A DNA stretch of 64,000 bases from SYOC01 sp964441775 (GTDB taxonomy: Bacteria > Desulfobacterota > Binatia > Bin18), in the NCBI GenBank assembly GCA_964441775.1, contig CAYTVL010000014.1, positions 60,568 through 124,567 of the forward strand. The letters run 5' to 3'. This document shows positions 24,002 through 32,720 of this stretch, piece after piece. Both the position numbers and the translations under genes were made by a program. How positions within the stretch are numbered: the first letter of the stretch is position 1; each line of letters starts with the position of its first letter. The notes beneath the pieces were generated by a model, which worked only from the letters and a program-made list of their open reading frames with translations, ran no database searches and was not told where the DNA came from.

Positions 24002-26416
24002 ATGTCCGGACTCGAAGGGGTGCGCGTGCTTGAATTAGGTCATCTGGTGTCTGCCGCATACTCAACCAAACTTATGGCCGACCTCGGTGCGGATGTCATT
24101 AAGGTCGAAGACCCCCAAGGCGACCGTGCTCGCCAACGCGGACCTTTCCCTGGAGCGACGCCGCACCCCGAAAAAAGCGGACTCTTCCTCGCATTGAACA
24201 CCAACAAGCGCAGCGTCACACTTGACCTGCAACAAGCTCAAGCACGAACCCAGCTCCATGATCTGGTGGAGGGAGCAGATATTCTTGTGCATAATTATCC
24301 GCCGGCGCAAATGGCGGCGTTGGGCGTCATCTATGAAACGTTTCGTCAACGAAATCCTCGTTTGGTCATGTGCTCGATCACTCCCTTCGGGTTGACTGGC
24401 CCCCATCGCAACTATCGTTCGCATGAAATCACCATGGCGCACGGCGGCGGCTGGGCATGGCTGAGCCCCGGCGCGTCGGATCGGCCAGACTTGCCGCCGC
24501 TAAAAGCTTTCGGCCATCAAGCGGATTTCCAAGGCGCCTTGGGAGCGTCAGTCGTCACGTTGGGAGCCTACTATCGGGCACTGAATACCGGCGTGGGTGA
24601 GCATATTGATTTTTCAGTCCAAGAATTTGTCGCTTCGTTCTTGGAACAGAATTTTGTGTACTACACCTATCAAGGCAAAGTCGCCTCGCGCCTGGGGCAG
24701 CGATTGCTCTATCCCTGGGGCATCTACGAGTGTCAGGACGGGCTTATCTTTCTTGTCAATGTTGAACAGGACCAATGGTTGCGGTTGGTCGAATTGATGG
24801 GCGATCCCGAGTGGGCGAGCTGGGAGATTTTTCAAGACCCGTTCATGCGGGCTGAGAACCACGACGTGATGCGGCCGTACTTGGACGAATGGATGAAACA
24901 GTGGAAAGTCGAGGATTTGTGGCGTGAAGGACAAGCGCGGCGTATCTGTTTTTCCCCCGTGTTTTCCATGCCGCAATTGGCGGCGCAAGAACAGCTTCGC
25001 AGTAGGCATTTCTTCGTTGAAGTCACTCATCCACAGGCAGGCAAACTCACGCAGCTCGGGGCCCCGTACCAACTGGGCGAGGCCTGGTTAAAAATTCGCA
25101 GACCCGCGCCCCAGCTTGGCGAGCATACCGAGGAAATTCTCAAAGCTCCTCCCCGAAGTGTACAATCTTCGGCGCCTAGCACCCAACACCCAACACCCAG
25201 CACCCACCTGTCCCTCGAAGGTATTCGCGTCATCGACTTCAGTTGGGCCTGGGCCGGACCCTTCTGCGCTCTGCACCTCGCTCATCTGGGCGCGGAAGTG
25301 ATCAGAATTGAGTCCCAGGTGCGCCCCGACCTCGGGCGACGCGTGCCCATCTATCCCACCGGCATGCAGCCAGGACTGAATCGTTCCGGCTATTTCAATC
25401 AATGGCATCAAGGCAAAAAAAGCATTCTGCTCAACTTGAGCAAACGCGAGTCTATTGACATTGTCAGAAAACTGATCGCTCAGAGCGATGTTATCGTGGA
25501 AAACTTCGCCACTGGCGTAATGGAGCATCTCGGTCTAGGCCACGAAGAGTTAAAGAAGATTAAGCCCGATATCATCATGGCCTCGATCTCCGGCTACGGC
25601 CACACAGGTCCGCAGCAAAAATACATGGGCTATGGACCAGCCATCGCGCCGATGACCGGATTGTCATCGTTAACTGGTCATGTTGGAGGTTCACCGCAGG
25701 AAGTGGGGATCTCGTACGGCGATCCCAACGGCGGCATTGACGCGGCCTCAGCAATCTGCGGGGCGTTGGTAGCGCGCAAGCTGACGGGGCAAGGCCAATA
25801 CATCGACGTGTCATTGTGGGAAGGCGTGGCGGCGCTGATGCACGAGGGATGGATGGCCTATACTATGAATGGTGAGCAACCGCCGCGCATGGGCAACCGC
25901 GATCCGCTCATGTCGCCGCACAACTGCTTCCGCTGCGCCGGGGAAGATGAGTGGGTCACCATCGCCTGCGGCACGGAAGCCGAGTGGCAAGCATTCTGTA
26001 ACGCCATTGGACAGTCACAACTCGTGACTGACTCTCGCTTCCGCACCGCGCAGGACCGCAAAGCGCACGAAGATGAGTTAGAGGCGATCATCAGCGCGTG
26101 GACGACAACACAAAGGAAATGGGACGTGACCCGCACCTTGCAAGCTGCGGGGGTCGCTGCGTTCCCCTCGATGAACAGCAAAGACTTGGCAGAAGACGCG
26201 CATCTCAACGAACGCGGCTTTTTCTCCAGGCTCCAGCATGCCGAGGTGGGCGTGCAAATGCACACCGGCATTCCCTGGCGTCTGACCAATGCCCCGAACG
26301 GCGTTCGCTCCCCGGCGCCATTACTCGGAGCGGACACGGATACGGTGATGAAAGAGCTGCTGGGTTTCTCTAGCGAGACAATCGCACGGTTGAAGGAGGA
26401 GCAAATCATTTACTGA
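24002..26416 (+). CDS. Tandem CaiB/BaiF CoA transferase (two fused family III domains)
   Basis: 804 residues with two complete-looking family III CoA-transferase domains: residues 1 to about 380 (GVRVLELGHLVSAAYSTKLMADLGADVIKVE; putative catalytic Asp175 in HQADFQGAL) and about 405-804 (GIRVIDFSWAWAGPFCALHLAHLGAEVIRIE; Asp in SYGDPNGGID). Most family members are single-domain homodimers that interlock as linked rings; a fused pair would make a pseudo-dimer. The linker (about 382-404, PPRSV ... STQHPTPST) is encoded by a 7-bp repeat tract. AAGGAGGAATGTATC precedes the ATG at 24002. It diverges from the antiporter gene. Confidence 0.88.
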   Translation: MSGLEGVRVLELGHLVSAAYSTKLMADLGADVIKVEDPQGDRARQRGPFPGATPHPEKSGLFLALNTNKRSVTLDLQQAQARTQLHDLVEGADILVHNYPPAQMAALGVIYETFRQRNPRLVMCSITPFGLTGPHRNYRSHEITMAHGGGWAWLSPGASDRPDLPPLKAFGHQADFQGALGASVVTLGAYYRALNTGVGEHIDFSVQEFVASFLEQNFVYYTYQGKVASRLGQRLLYPWGIYECQDGLIFLVNVEQDQWLRLVELMGDPEWASWEIFQDPFMRAENHDVMRPYLDEWMKQWKVEDLWREGQARRICFSPVFSMPQLAAQEQLRSRHFFVEVTHPQAGKLTQLGAPYQLGEAWLKIRRPAPQLGEHTEEILKAPPRSVQSSAPSTQHPTPSTHLSLEGIRVIDFSWAWAGPFCALHLAHLGAEVIRIESQVRPDLGRRVPIYPTGMQPGLNRSGYFNQWHQGKKSILLNLSKRESIDIVRKLIAQSDVIVENFATGVMEHLGLGHEELKKIKPDIIMASISGYGHTGPQQKYMGYGPAIAPMTGLSSLTGHVGGSPQEVGISYGDPNGGIDAASAICGALVARKLTGQGQYIDVSLWEGVAALMHEGWMAYTMNGEQPPRMGNRDPLMSPHNCFRCAGEDEWVTIACGTEAEWQAFCNAIGQSQLVTDSRFRTAQDRKAHEDELEAIISAWTTTQRKWDVTRTLQAAGVAAFPSMNSKDLAEDAHLNERGFFSRLQHAEVGVQMHTGIPWRLTNAPNGVRSPAPLLGADTDTVMKELLGFSSETIARLKEEQIIY
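25165..25209. repeat. Heptanucleotide repeat (ACCCAAC) in CoA-transferase linker
   Basis: Reads as GTACAAT CTTCGGC GCCTAGC ACCCAAC ACCCAAC ACCCAGC ACCCACC, i.e. degenerate 7-bp units in the interdomain linker of the fused CoA transferase. Confidence 0.75.
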
Positions 26417-26430
26417 GATTAGAGACAGGT

Positions 26431-26455
26431 GTAGCGCGCGCTATGCGTGCGCTAC
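26431..26455. terminator. Strong palindrome between convergent genes
   Basis: 10-bp stem GTAGCGCGCG / CGTGCGCTAC (one G-T pair) with a 5-nt loop, 15 nt after the CoA-transferase stop and 20 nt before the end of the opposing gene. No T-run on either side. It may work as a bidirectional barrier or simply be a palindromic repeat. Confidence 0.45.
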
Positions 26456-26474
26456 GGTACCGGGCGCTACTAAA

Positions 26475-27041
26475 TCACTTCCTACCAGAATCAATTATCT
26501 CCAATGCCCCCAATACCAATTTCTCCCTCACGCAATACCGCCGTTTCTCTATGTCCTCGAATTCAACCGTAATGCTTGGCAGAGCAGGTAGCGACGAATC
26601 ATCGTCGCTGTCTAATAGTGAGCGAATCCCTTCATAAAGATAAGGTAAGAGCCGTTGAGCAAATATACCAGGATTGGCTGTTATTTTAACCGATTCTTTT
26701 TCATGTTCTTCTCTGTGGCTGACTAGGATTGATTCCCCCTGCGACAGGCTAGAAACGGTGTCGGGAAAACCGATGACTTCGCTGAGCGTTCCTTCGTACT
26801 TCACTAAGACACTGCCAATCCTGATATTAAGAGCAGTACCATTTCCAATGTTCTTTACTTGAAAACCCACGCCTTCGATTTGTCGAACAGCTTCCAAAAC
26901 GACAAATGGTCGTAATTGCAGCTCGGTTTGTCTCTGTGATTCTCTCCTTAGCCAGTACGTTTCTACTGTATACCAGAAAATAATAACTGCCGTGATTGCC
27001 AGGATGATTACTTGCCAAAAGTTTGCGGTCTCTTGAGTCAT
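26475..27041 (-). CDS. Membrane-anchored hypothetical protein coupled to a nucleotidyltransferase
   Basis: 188 residues. One N-terminal transmembrane helix (about 8-27, FWQVIILAITAVIIFWYTV) followed by a basic stretch (WLRRESQRQTELQLRP) and a beta-rich C-terminal part (FVVLEAVRQIEGVGFQVKNIGNGTALNI, ITVEFEDIEKRRY). The N-I-G-N-G-T-A pattern is common in small membrane-anchored proteins of unknown function. The ATG overlaps the stop of the upstream nucleotidyltransferase (ATGA), so the two are translationally coupled. Confidence 0.7.
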   Translation of the reverse strand: MTQETANFWQVIILAITAVIIFWYTVETYWLRRESQRQTELQLRPFVVLEAVRQIEGVGFQVKNIGNGTALNIRIGSVLVKYEGTLSEVIGFPDTVSSLSQGESILVSHREEHEKESVKITANPGIFAQRLLPYLYEGIRSLLDSDDDSSLPALPSITVEFEDIEKRRYCVREKLVLGALEIIDSGRK

Positions 27042-27430
27042 GGTAACCCTACCGAGAAGTTGCGCTCTAGGCTCTGCCTTGGAACGAGACCACTACAACT
27101 TCCTGAAGCTCGCTCATAAAGCACCTTACCCTCCTGCAGCGCAGGACGTAGCATCGTGCCAATGAGGTTGCCCCGGCGCTCAATCTCTTCTGGAGTGGTA
27201 ACGATGATGTCCTTACAAACTGGAAGATCTATCAGGATTCGGCGAATCTCAATGGCGGCGCGGCGTTTGTCTGACGCTTCCGGCAGGACAACCAGAATAT
27301 CAACATCGCTGTCTGGTCTTGCATCGCCTCGGGCGTGAGAACCGAACAGGATCAGCCTGAGCGGATGAAAGTCGCGTACTATGCGACTTGTTATTTCCTG
27401 AATGGACTCATGTGGTGACAGGCGTAACAA
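27038..27430 (-). CDS. Minimal nucleotidyltransferase (MNT) domain protein
   Basis: 130 residues. Nucleotidyltransferase motif LILFGSHARGDARPDSDVDILV (Gly30-Ser31, Asp42 and Asp44 as metal ligands). Such proteins are usually paired with HEPN proteins as toxin-antitoxin systems in which the MNT adds nucleotides to the HEPN toxin. No HEPN gene is next to it here; instead a membrane-anchored protein overlaps its 3' end by 4 nt. The last about 25 residues (SGSCSGLVPRQSLERNFSVGLP) look non-conserved and may be an extension created by loss of the original stop. Confidence 0.8.
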   Translation of the reverse strand: MLRLSPHESIQEITSRIVRDFHPLRLILFGSHARGDARPDSDVDILVVLPEASDKRRAAIEIRRILIDLPVCKDIIVTTPEEIERRGNLIGTMLRPALQEGKVLYERASGSCSGLVPRQSLERNFSVGLP

Positions 27431-27489
27431 TCCTGCTTCTTTTCAACCTTGTACCCTATCACCTGCGATGCTTTTAGCACTGTCAATAC

Positions 27490-28692
27490 TCAGTGAACCC
27501 ACACTTGCTTGAAGACCCGCAGGGCGTTTCCTCCCATGACTTTCACAATGTCTTCATCTGCATATCCGTGTTTCACTAGCCACCGGAGGATATTAGGAAA
27601 ATCCGCTGGATTCTCCAGGCCGTCCACATACGGCACTTCTTCATACTGCACGCCGCCTAACACCTGGGAGATGGAAAAAAATGTTGCATACGCATGGTGC
27701 AGCCCCACGTGATCGCCGAACATGGTGTCAGGGCCAAACCCTACGTGATCAATACCGAGGAGCTTCACAGCGTACTCGAAGTGTTCCATACACGACTCGA
27801 TGCTATGCTGAGGATGGCGTTCTGTGAGGGTCGTATGAGGGGCTGCTTCGATGCCGAGCACGCCTCCTTTTGCCGCCATCGCTTCGAGTACCTGATTAGG
27901 CTTGAGTCGTCGCGTGTTCCAAAGCATACGCGCCCCTGCATGGGAAATGACCATGGGGTGGTCGCTCGCTGCGATAATGTCCAGGGTCGTTTGATCCCCG
28001 CAATGCGCCGCGTCAATCAACATGCCGAGCTTGTTCATCCTCTGCACTACCTGTCGGCCGAACTGAGTGAGGCCGCTATCCCCGGTTTCCCGTAGGCCGC
28101 TGCCTAAAGCATTAGCCTCACTATAAGTGATTCCCATGCTGCGGACCCCAAGCCCGTAGAGGACGTCGATGCGATCTAGTTCGTTCTCTATGGGCGTGGC
28201 CGATTCGAGGGTGGGAACTAACGCCAGCCGCCCAGTTCCATGAGCCGTAAGAATATCCCGCACCCCATCACAAATGATGATAAAATCCTGGTGCGCCAAA
28301 TCGCATCGTCTCATGCCTAAGTCGTGCACGACATCGGTCCACTTCCAGCCCGCGTGAGAGGTGATAGTACAGAGGCCATTCATCAGGTTATCAAAAATGC
28401 AGTCCAGCCCTGACGCTGCTAACCCAGCAAAGCCGGTGAAATCTCGTCCACGATGCTTCTGCTCGAAAATCTCGCTGACCTCTTCCGGCACAACCACCGG
28501 ATGGTCGTGCATGGAGATAGCGAGGTGCTGAGACAGCAGCATTTGCACACGTTGCTCTTCCGGAGGAGACAGTGCGATCTGACGCGAGGGCGCCCGTCCG
28601 ATTTCCTTTGCTAGCGTGAAGCTTTTATAATCCCGGTCTTTCTCCAAGTATTGATAAGACCGATACCCTTGGTGCTGTTTGTTCGCTCCCAT
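27490..28692 (-). CDS. Membrane dipeptidase (peptidase M19, renal dipeptidase family)
   Basis: 400 residues. Metal-site landmarks: HDH (MHDHPVVVPEE, about residues 77-79), DAAHCGDQTT and VISHAGARMLW in the middle and HVGFGPD near the C terminus, as in zinc M19 dipeptidases. Unlike secreted homologues there is no signal peptide; a roughly 70-residue N-terminal extension precedes the metal motif. GGAGGCACGCC upstream of the ATG. In bacteria such enzymes often sit in catabolic clusters of unknown substrate. Confidence 0.85.
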   Translation of the reverse strand: MGANKQHQGYRSYQYLEKDRDYKSFTLAKEIGRAPSRQIALSPPEEQRVQMLLSQHLAISMHDHPVVVPEEVSEIFEQKHRGRDFTGFAGLAASGLDCIFDNLMNGLCTITSHAGWKWTDVVHDLGMRRCDLAHQDFIIICDGVRDILTAHGTGRLALVPTLESATPIENELDRIDVLYGLGVRSMGITYSEANALGSGLRETGDSGLTQFGRQVVQRMNKLGMLIDAAHCGDQTTLDIIAASDHPMVISHAGARMLWNTRRLKPNQVLEAMAAKGGVLGIEAAPHTTLTERHPQHSIESCMEHFEYAVKLLGIDHVGFGPDTMFGDHVGLHHAYATFFSISQVLGGVQYEEVPYVDGLENPADFPNILRWLVKHGYADEDIVKVMGGNALRVFKQVWVH

Positions 28693-28790
28693 TGGCGTGC
28701 CTCCTTACGCGCGTTTCTCTCAAAAGACTCCGACCCTCGTAAGTTTATACCCCATGCTCTCTCTACTTGAACCCCAGCACAAGTTCTCTC

Positions 28791-30314
28791 TCATTTCCGA
28801 TCCAACGCTCGGTATTGAATCGCCTCGGCCAAGTGCGCGCTGCTGACTTGGTTTTCTCCCGCGAGGTCCGCCACCGTGCGCGCGACTTTGAGGATGCGCG
28901 TGTAGGCGCGGGCGCTCAATCCGAGACGACTCATCGCGTTCTCTAAGAGTTTCTCTCCACTGGGATCAGGTTGACAAAATTTACGAATGTCTTTGCTCGC
29001 CATTTGTGCGTTGCAGTATAGCGTGCGCCCCGCAAACCGCTTGAGCTGCGCCTCCCGAGCTTTGTTCACGCGTGTACGAATGGCGGCGGAGTCTTCTCCA
29101 GCTTCACGGTGACTCAGTTCTTTATACTTCACTGCCGGCACTTCGACTTGGATATCGATGCGGTCGAGCAACGGACCGGAAATTTTTGCGCGATAGCGCT
29201 GCACTTGTTGCGGCGTGCAGGAGCATTCGTGCTGGGGGTCGCCCAGGAAGCCGCAGAGACAGGGATTCATAGCCGACACCAGCATGATGCTGGCAGGATA
29301 GGTAATTGACCCTACGGCGCGGGAGATGGTGACCTTCGCGTCTTCGAGCGGTTGGCGCAGCACCTCCAACACGTTTTTACGGAACTCGGGCAGTTCGTCG
29401 AGAAACAGCACACCATGATGCGCGAGGGAAACCTCGCCGGGTTTCGGAATGGCACCGCCGCCGATCAGCCCCGCATCGGAAATGGTGTGATGCGGCGAGC
29501 GAAATGGTCGCGTCGCTACTAACGCGCGCCCATCCATAAGTCCAGCGACACTATGCACTTTGGTTGCGTCCAACGCTTCAGCCAGCGTCAAGTCGGGGAG
29601 AATGGTCGGCAGACGGCGCGCCAACATTGTCTTACCTGCACCCGGAGGACCAACCAACAAGACATTATGGCCGCCCGCTGCCGCCACTTCCAGGGCGCGT
29701 TTCACGTGCTCCTGTCCTTTGACATCGTTAAAATCTACTTCGTAACGAGAATGCGCCGCAAAAATGTCATTGAGATCGACCTGGGTCGGCGTCAACAGTT
29801 GGTCTCCATTCAAGAAGAGAAAGGCCTCGCTTAGTGTGGACACGCCGATGACCTCGATCCCTTCGACCACCGCAGCTTCGGCGGCGTTTTCAGCGGGGAC
29901 GATTAGTCCTTTCAACCGGCGCTCTCGCGCCATCACCGCTAAGGGCAAGGCTCCATGTACGGCTTTCACGCGGCCATCAAGCGATACCTCGCCTAAGAGC
30001 GCATACTCGGACAGGCGCTCTTTGCGCAGCCATCCTTCTGCCGAAAGAATCCCGAGCGCGATCGGCAAGTCGTAGGCTGATCCCTCTTTCTTCAGATCCG
30101 CCGGCGCGAGATTCACGGTGATTTTGCGCGCCGAGGGAAACTCAAAGCCGGAATTTTTGATCGCCGAGCGGACGCGGTCCTTACTCTCTCGCACCGCTCC
30201 CTCTGGGAGTCCTACGGTGGTAAACTGCGGCATGCCGAACGCCACATCCACTTCTACTTCAACCAAGAGTCCATCAATACCAACTAATGCACCGGAAAGT
30301 ACTGTTGCTAGCAT
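28791..30314 (-). CDS. YifB/ComM family AAA ATPase (Mg-chelatase-like)
   Basis: 507 residues. N-terminal domain ChlI-like start (MLATVLSGALVGIDGLLVEVEVDV), Walker A GPPGAGKTMLARRL, Walker B GVLFLDELPEF, and the C-terminal Mg-chelatase domain with CNAQM and RAYTRILKVARTVADL. ComM homologues drive branch migration of incoming DNA during natural transformation in some species. It is a single gene divergent from the LLM oxidoreductase. Length and motifs are complete. Confidence 0.93.
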   Translation of the reverse strand: MLATVLSGALVGIDGLLVEVEVDVAFGMPQFTTVGLPEGAVRESKDRVRSAIKNSGFEFPSARKITVNLAPADLKKEGSAYDLPIALGILSAEGWLRKERLSEYALLGEVSLDGRVKAVHGALPLAVMARERRLKGLIVPAENAAEAAVVEGIEVIGVSTLSEAFLFLNGDQLLTPTQVDLNDIFAAHSRYEVDFNDVKGQEHVKRALEVAAAGGHNVLLVGPPGAGKTMLARRLPTILPDLTLAEALDATKVHSVAGLMDGRALVATRPFRSPHHTISDAGLIGGGAIPKPGEVSLAHHGVLFLDELPEFRKNVLEVLRQPLEDAKVTISRAVGSITYPASIMLVSAMNPCLCGFLGDPQHECSCTPQQVQRYRAKISGPLLDRIDIQVEVPAVKYKELSHREAGEDSAAIRTRVNKAREAQLKRFAGRTLYCNAQMASKDIRKFCQPDPSGEKLLENAMSRLGLSARAYTRILKVARTVADLAGENQVSSAHLAEAIQYRALDRK

Positions 30315-30496
30315 CCTCCTGTGCTAGCGAAAGCGAAAGCAAAATGCAAGGAAAGTAGCGGACCAAGATAAAAATAAACGAATGTAGTTTTTTCTGATTT
30401 CGTCCGTGCTTCTCGCATGGCATCCTTTGCGTCTGAGTGCTACAGTGCGGACCGTGTGAAAATACCGCAAGTAATGACAGAAAGGAGGATAAGGGT

Positions 30497-31438
30497 ATGG
30501 CTCGATTAGGAATCGTTGTCGCAAGACCGGGAGATACTTCGTTTGCGGAACTTCAGCAGCTCGCAAAGGAGGCGGAATCTGCGGGCTTTGAAGCGGTGTA
30601 TTCGCCGGAATTCATGAACGACGCACTGGCTAACTGCCACATCATGGCGCAGGCCACCTCGAAGGTGAAAGTCGGCACCTGGATCGCCAACATCTATCTG
30701 CGTCATCCTGCACTGTGCGCTCAGACTGCAGTTGCTATTGATGACACTTCAAAGGGGCGTCTGGTGTTGGGACTCGGCGTCAGCCATCGGCCCTTGGTTG
30801 AAGGTATCTACAAAGAAAACATGGACAAACCGCGTGAGTATATGCGCGAGTATATCAGTACGATTCGGAATATCGTGACAGGGAAAGGCTTTCCAGGCGC
30901 GCCCATGACGCCGCGGGCCGCTACGTACAAAGTGCCGATCTACGTGGGCGCTTTGGCCCTTGGCACGGTGGAACTGTGCGGAGAAATGGCGGACGGAGCC
31001 ATGCTCTATCTGTGCCCGACGAGCCGCATGCCCCGTGTCATGGCCGCGCTGGAAAAAGGAGCGGCAAAGGCGGGTCGGTCTGTGTCCAGTGTGGATATCA
31101 CCAACGGCCTGCCTACCTGTATTAGCGATGACCTGAATGTCGCCAGAGCCGCAGCCAGAAGTAATCTGAGTTTCTACGGCGGATTGCCATTTTATAACAA
31201 ATTGTTCCAAAGCAGCGGGTTTGCGGAAGAAGCCGAACGTCTCGCCAAGGGCGACGTCAATGGCGTGTCAGATAAAATGGCCGAAGCCGTGTCGCTGGTG
31301 GGCCCTCCTTCACGCTGCCGACAGCAACTGGCTGCGTTCCGCGAAGCCGGAGTGCAGTTGCCGATCATCGTACCTGTGGCGCTCCCTGGTCAAACCGCCG
31401 CTCAGGCCGTGCGGAAGGCGATTGAAACGTTTGCCTAG
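30497..31438 (+). CDS. LLM class F420-dependent oxidoreductase
   Basis: 313-residue luciferase-like monooxygenase fold protein of the MER/F420 type: MARLGIVVARPGDTSFAELQQLAKEAESAGFEAVYSPEF, LVLGLGVSHRP and YVGALALGTVELCGEMADGAMLY. AAAGGAGGATAAGGGT precedes the ATG at 30497; an ORF extension to 30437 lies in the leader. Redox chemistry with F420 or FMN is inferred from the family. No F420 biosynthesis gene is in the window. Confidence 0.87.
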   Translation: MARLGIVVARPGDTSFAELQQLAKEAESAGFEAVYSPEFMNDALANCHIMAQATSKVKVGTWIANIYLRHPALCAQTAVAIDDTSKGRLVLGLGVSHRPLVEGIYKENMDKPREYMREYISTIRNIVTGKGFPGAPMTPRAATYKVPIYVGALALGTVELCGEMADGAMLYLCPTSRMPRVMAALEKGAAKAGRSVSSVDITNGLPTCISDDLNVARAAARSNLSFYGGLPFYNKLFQSSGFAEEAERLAKGDVNGVSDKMAEAVSLVGPPSRCRQQLAAFREAGVQLPIIVPVALPGQTAAQAVRKAIETFA

Positions 31439-31510
31439 TCCTGAGTGCTGAGTCCTGAGTGCTGAGAAAAAAGTGTTCAGACTCAGGACTCCTTGCTCGG
31501 GACTCAGGGT
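31437..31510. repeat. Heptanucleotide repeat pair forming an inverted repeat
   Basis: Four 7-bp units (GTCCTGA/GTGCTGA) at 31437-31466, identical over 30 bases to 15605-15634, followed after a short A-rich spacer by inverted partners (GACTCAG, GACTCCT, TGCTCGG, GACTCAG). The whole can fold into a hairpin just after the LLM stop and could end transcription. The region to 31673 holds no gene. Confidence 0.8.
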
Positions 31511-31673
31511 CACGAGACAAAACCCGAGCGGAGCAAGATGATACAAGCAGCTCATGCGAGCCATCTCAAATAGTGACAGGCGCAGCCATCAACGCAACGG
31601 AAGATGCGTCCACGCTGCGCAAAGAAAAGGCGTCTCTTCCTCACGACCTTGTAGGCTCATAGGATCACAGCGA

Positions 31674-32366
31674 TTATGGCCAGATCACTCGGTTCTCTTC
31701 AGCGAGGAATGCGACCGAATTTTTCCCATCGACAAAATTCTTGACGTCAGTGAATTGTTCCACTTGCATTTCGGGCGACGCCCACGAGTCTCTAAATTTC
31801 GCCACGTCCGGCCACCACAATTCCGCCACGCCATCGTACGCAGGCGGCATGTCCGAGTCATACGTCTCGGGCAGGACATGACACTGAACATATCGTAGGA
31901 GGTGTGGCGTACGGGGCACTAACGGGGCGTGACGATTTCTCCAATGCGCCTGAAATTCAGCGACACTGAGTCCAGGTTTTCGCTTCACAAGAAACACCCC
32001 TTTTACACAACGTGTTGCTTTTGTCATAGGTGTTCCCTCCAGCACCACATTTTCATTTGTCGCCAGCCACTTGAGTCCGGGAACATCGATGAAGTTCGGT
32101 TCATCCTTGCGTGCTCCTTCCAGATATTCGGGACTTTCTCGCATCTGTAAAGCCGCCTGGAGACTGTCGTACCATACTTCCGCCGCTCCTTCGTACGGTG
32201 AGGCGGAGAAGTTTGCTAGTGATTCAGGGAAGCGATGACTCTGCACGTAACGACGTAGGCTCGGAATACGCAGCGCCAGCAGCGCATGGACCTCTCGCCA
32301 ATGGCGATGGAATTGTTCGTCGCTTATCCCCAGCTTCTTCGGCAATAGGGCAAAACATTTCACCAT
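31674..32366 (-). CDS. Tandem EthD-domain protein
   Basis: 230 residues consisting of two EthD (ferredoxin-like dimeric alpha+beta barrel) domains: residues 1 to about 105 (KCFALLPKKLGISDEQFHRHWREVHA, SHRFPESL) and about 120-230 (GVFLVKRKPGLSVAEFQAHWRNRHAPL, YVQCHVLPE). EthD proteins are short partners of degradation enzymes (named from ethyl tert-butyl ether breakdown), normally single-domain dimers. The duplicated form is also seen in some genomes. AAAAGGAGGATTCCTC before the ATG. Substrate not assignable. Confidence 0.85.
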   Translation of the reverse strand: MVKCFALLPKKLGISDEQFHRHWREVHALLALRIPSLRRYVQSHRFPESLANFSASPYEGAAEVWYDSLQAALQMRESPEYLEGARKDEPNFIDVPGLKWLATNENVVLEGTPMTKATRCVKGVFLVKRKPGLSVAEFQAHWRNRHAPLVPRTPHLLRYVQCHVLPETYDSDMPPAYDGVAELWWPDVAKFRDSWASPEMQVEQFTDVKNFVDGKNSVAFLAEENRVIWP

Positions 32367-32522
32367 GAGGAATCCTCCTTTTGCAATGGTTAGGATTCCA
32401 CCGTACTGCTATCGCTGCAATACGGAAAGGTCGCTCGATCGGGTCCGCACTCGGAAAAAATAAAGCAAAAATAAGAGAAAAAGAGTAAAAAAACTTACCG
32501 ATTCATTGGGTAGGACAAACTC

Positions 32523-32665
32523 TTGACAACAAACAAATAAACAGATTAGGATGCACCTGGTTTCTCTGTCCAGGAGGAGGAAACAAGGAGAGCCAAGGCT
32601 GGACCAGCCCTTGATAAGCGGCGAAAGACTCTAGGGAAGGGGGCCTTCGTCGCTTGGTCCCCACT
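32523..32665 (+). ncRNA. Candidate orphan structured RNA with its own promoter
   Basis: In a gene-free 354-bp gap a sigma-70-like promoter is visible: TTGACA (32523-32528), 18-nt spacer, TAGGAT. It is followed by a 5-bp hairpin (CCTGG / CCAGG, 32556-32574) and a larger fold: GGACCA (32601-32606) with TGGTCC (32655-32660), and GCGGCGAA (32618-32625) with TTCGTCGC (32646-32653), leaving an 11-nt one-sided bulge. The segment 32605-32613 can instead pair with CAAGGCTG just before it, so two folds exclude each other. No plus-strand ORF follows; it converges on the glycine-zipper gene. No known RNA family was recognised. Confidence 0.35.
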
Positions 32666-32720
32666 CATCCTTTTAAATTCTGCTTTATCAGGTCATCCAA
32701 CCAGCCCGCGCCTAAAAAGA

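Noticed and set aside
31460..31673. Short plus-strand ORFs after the LLM oxidoreductase
   Set aside because: They read through the heptad hairpin and have no RBS or family signal.
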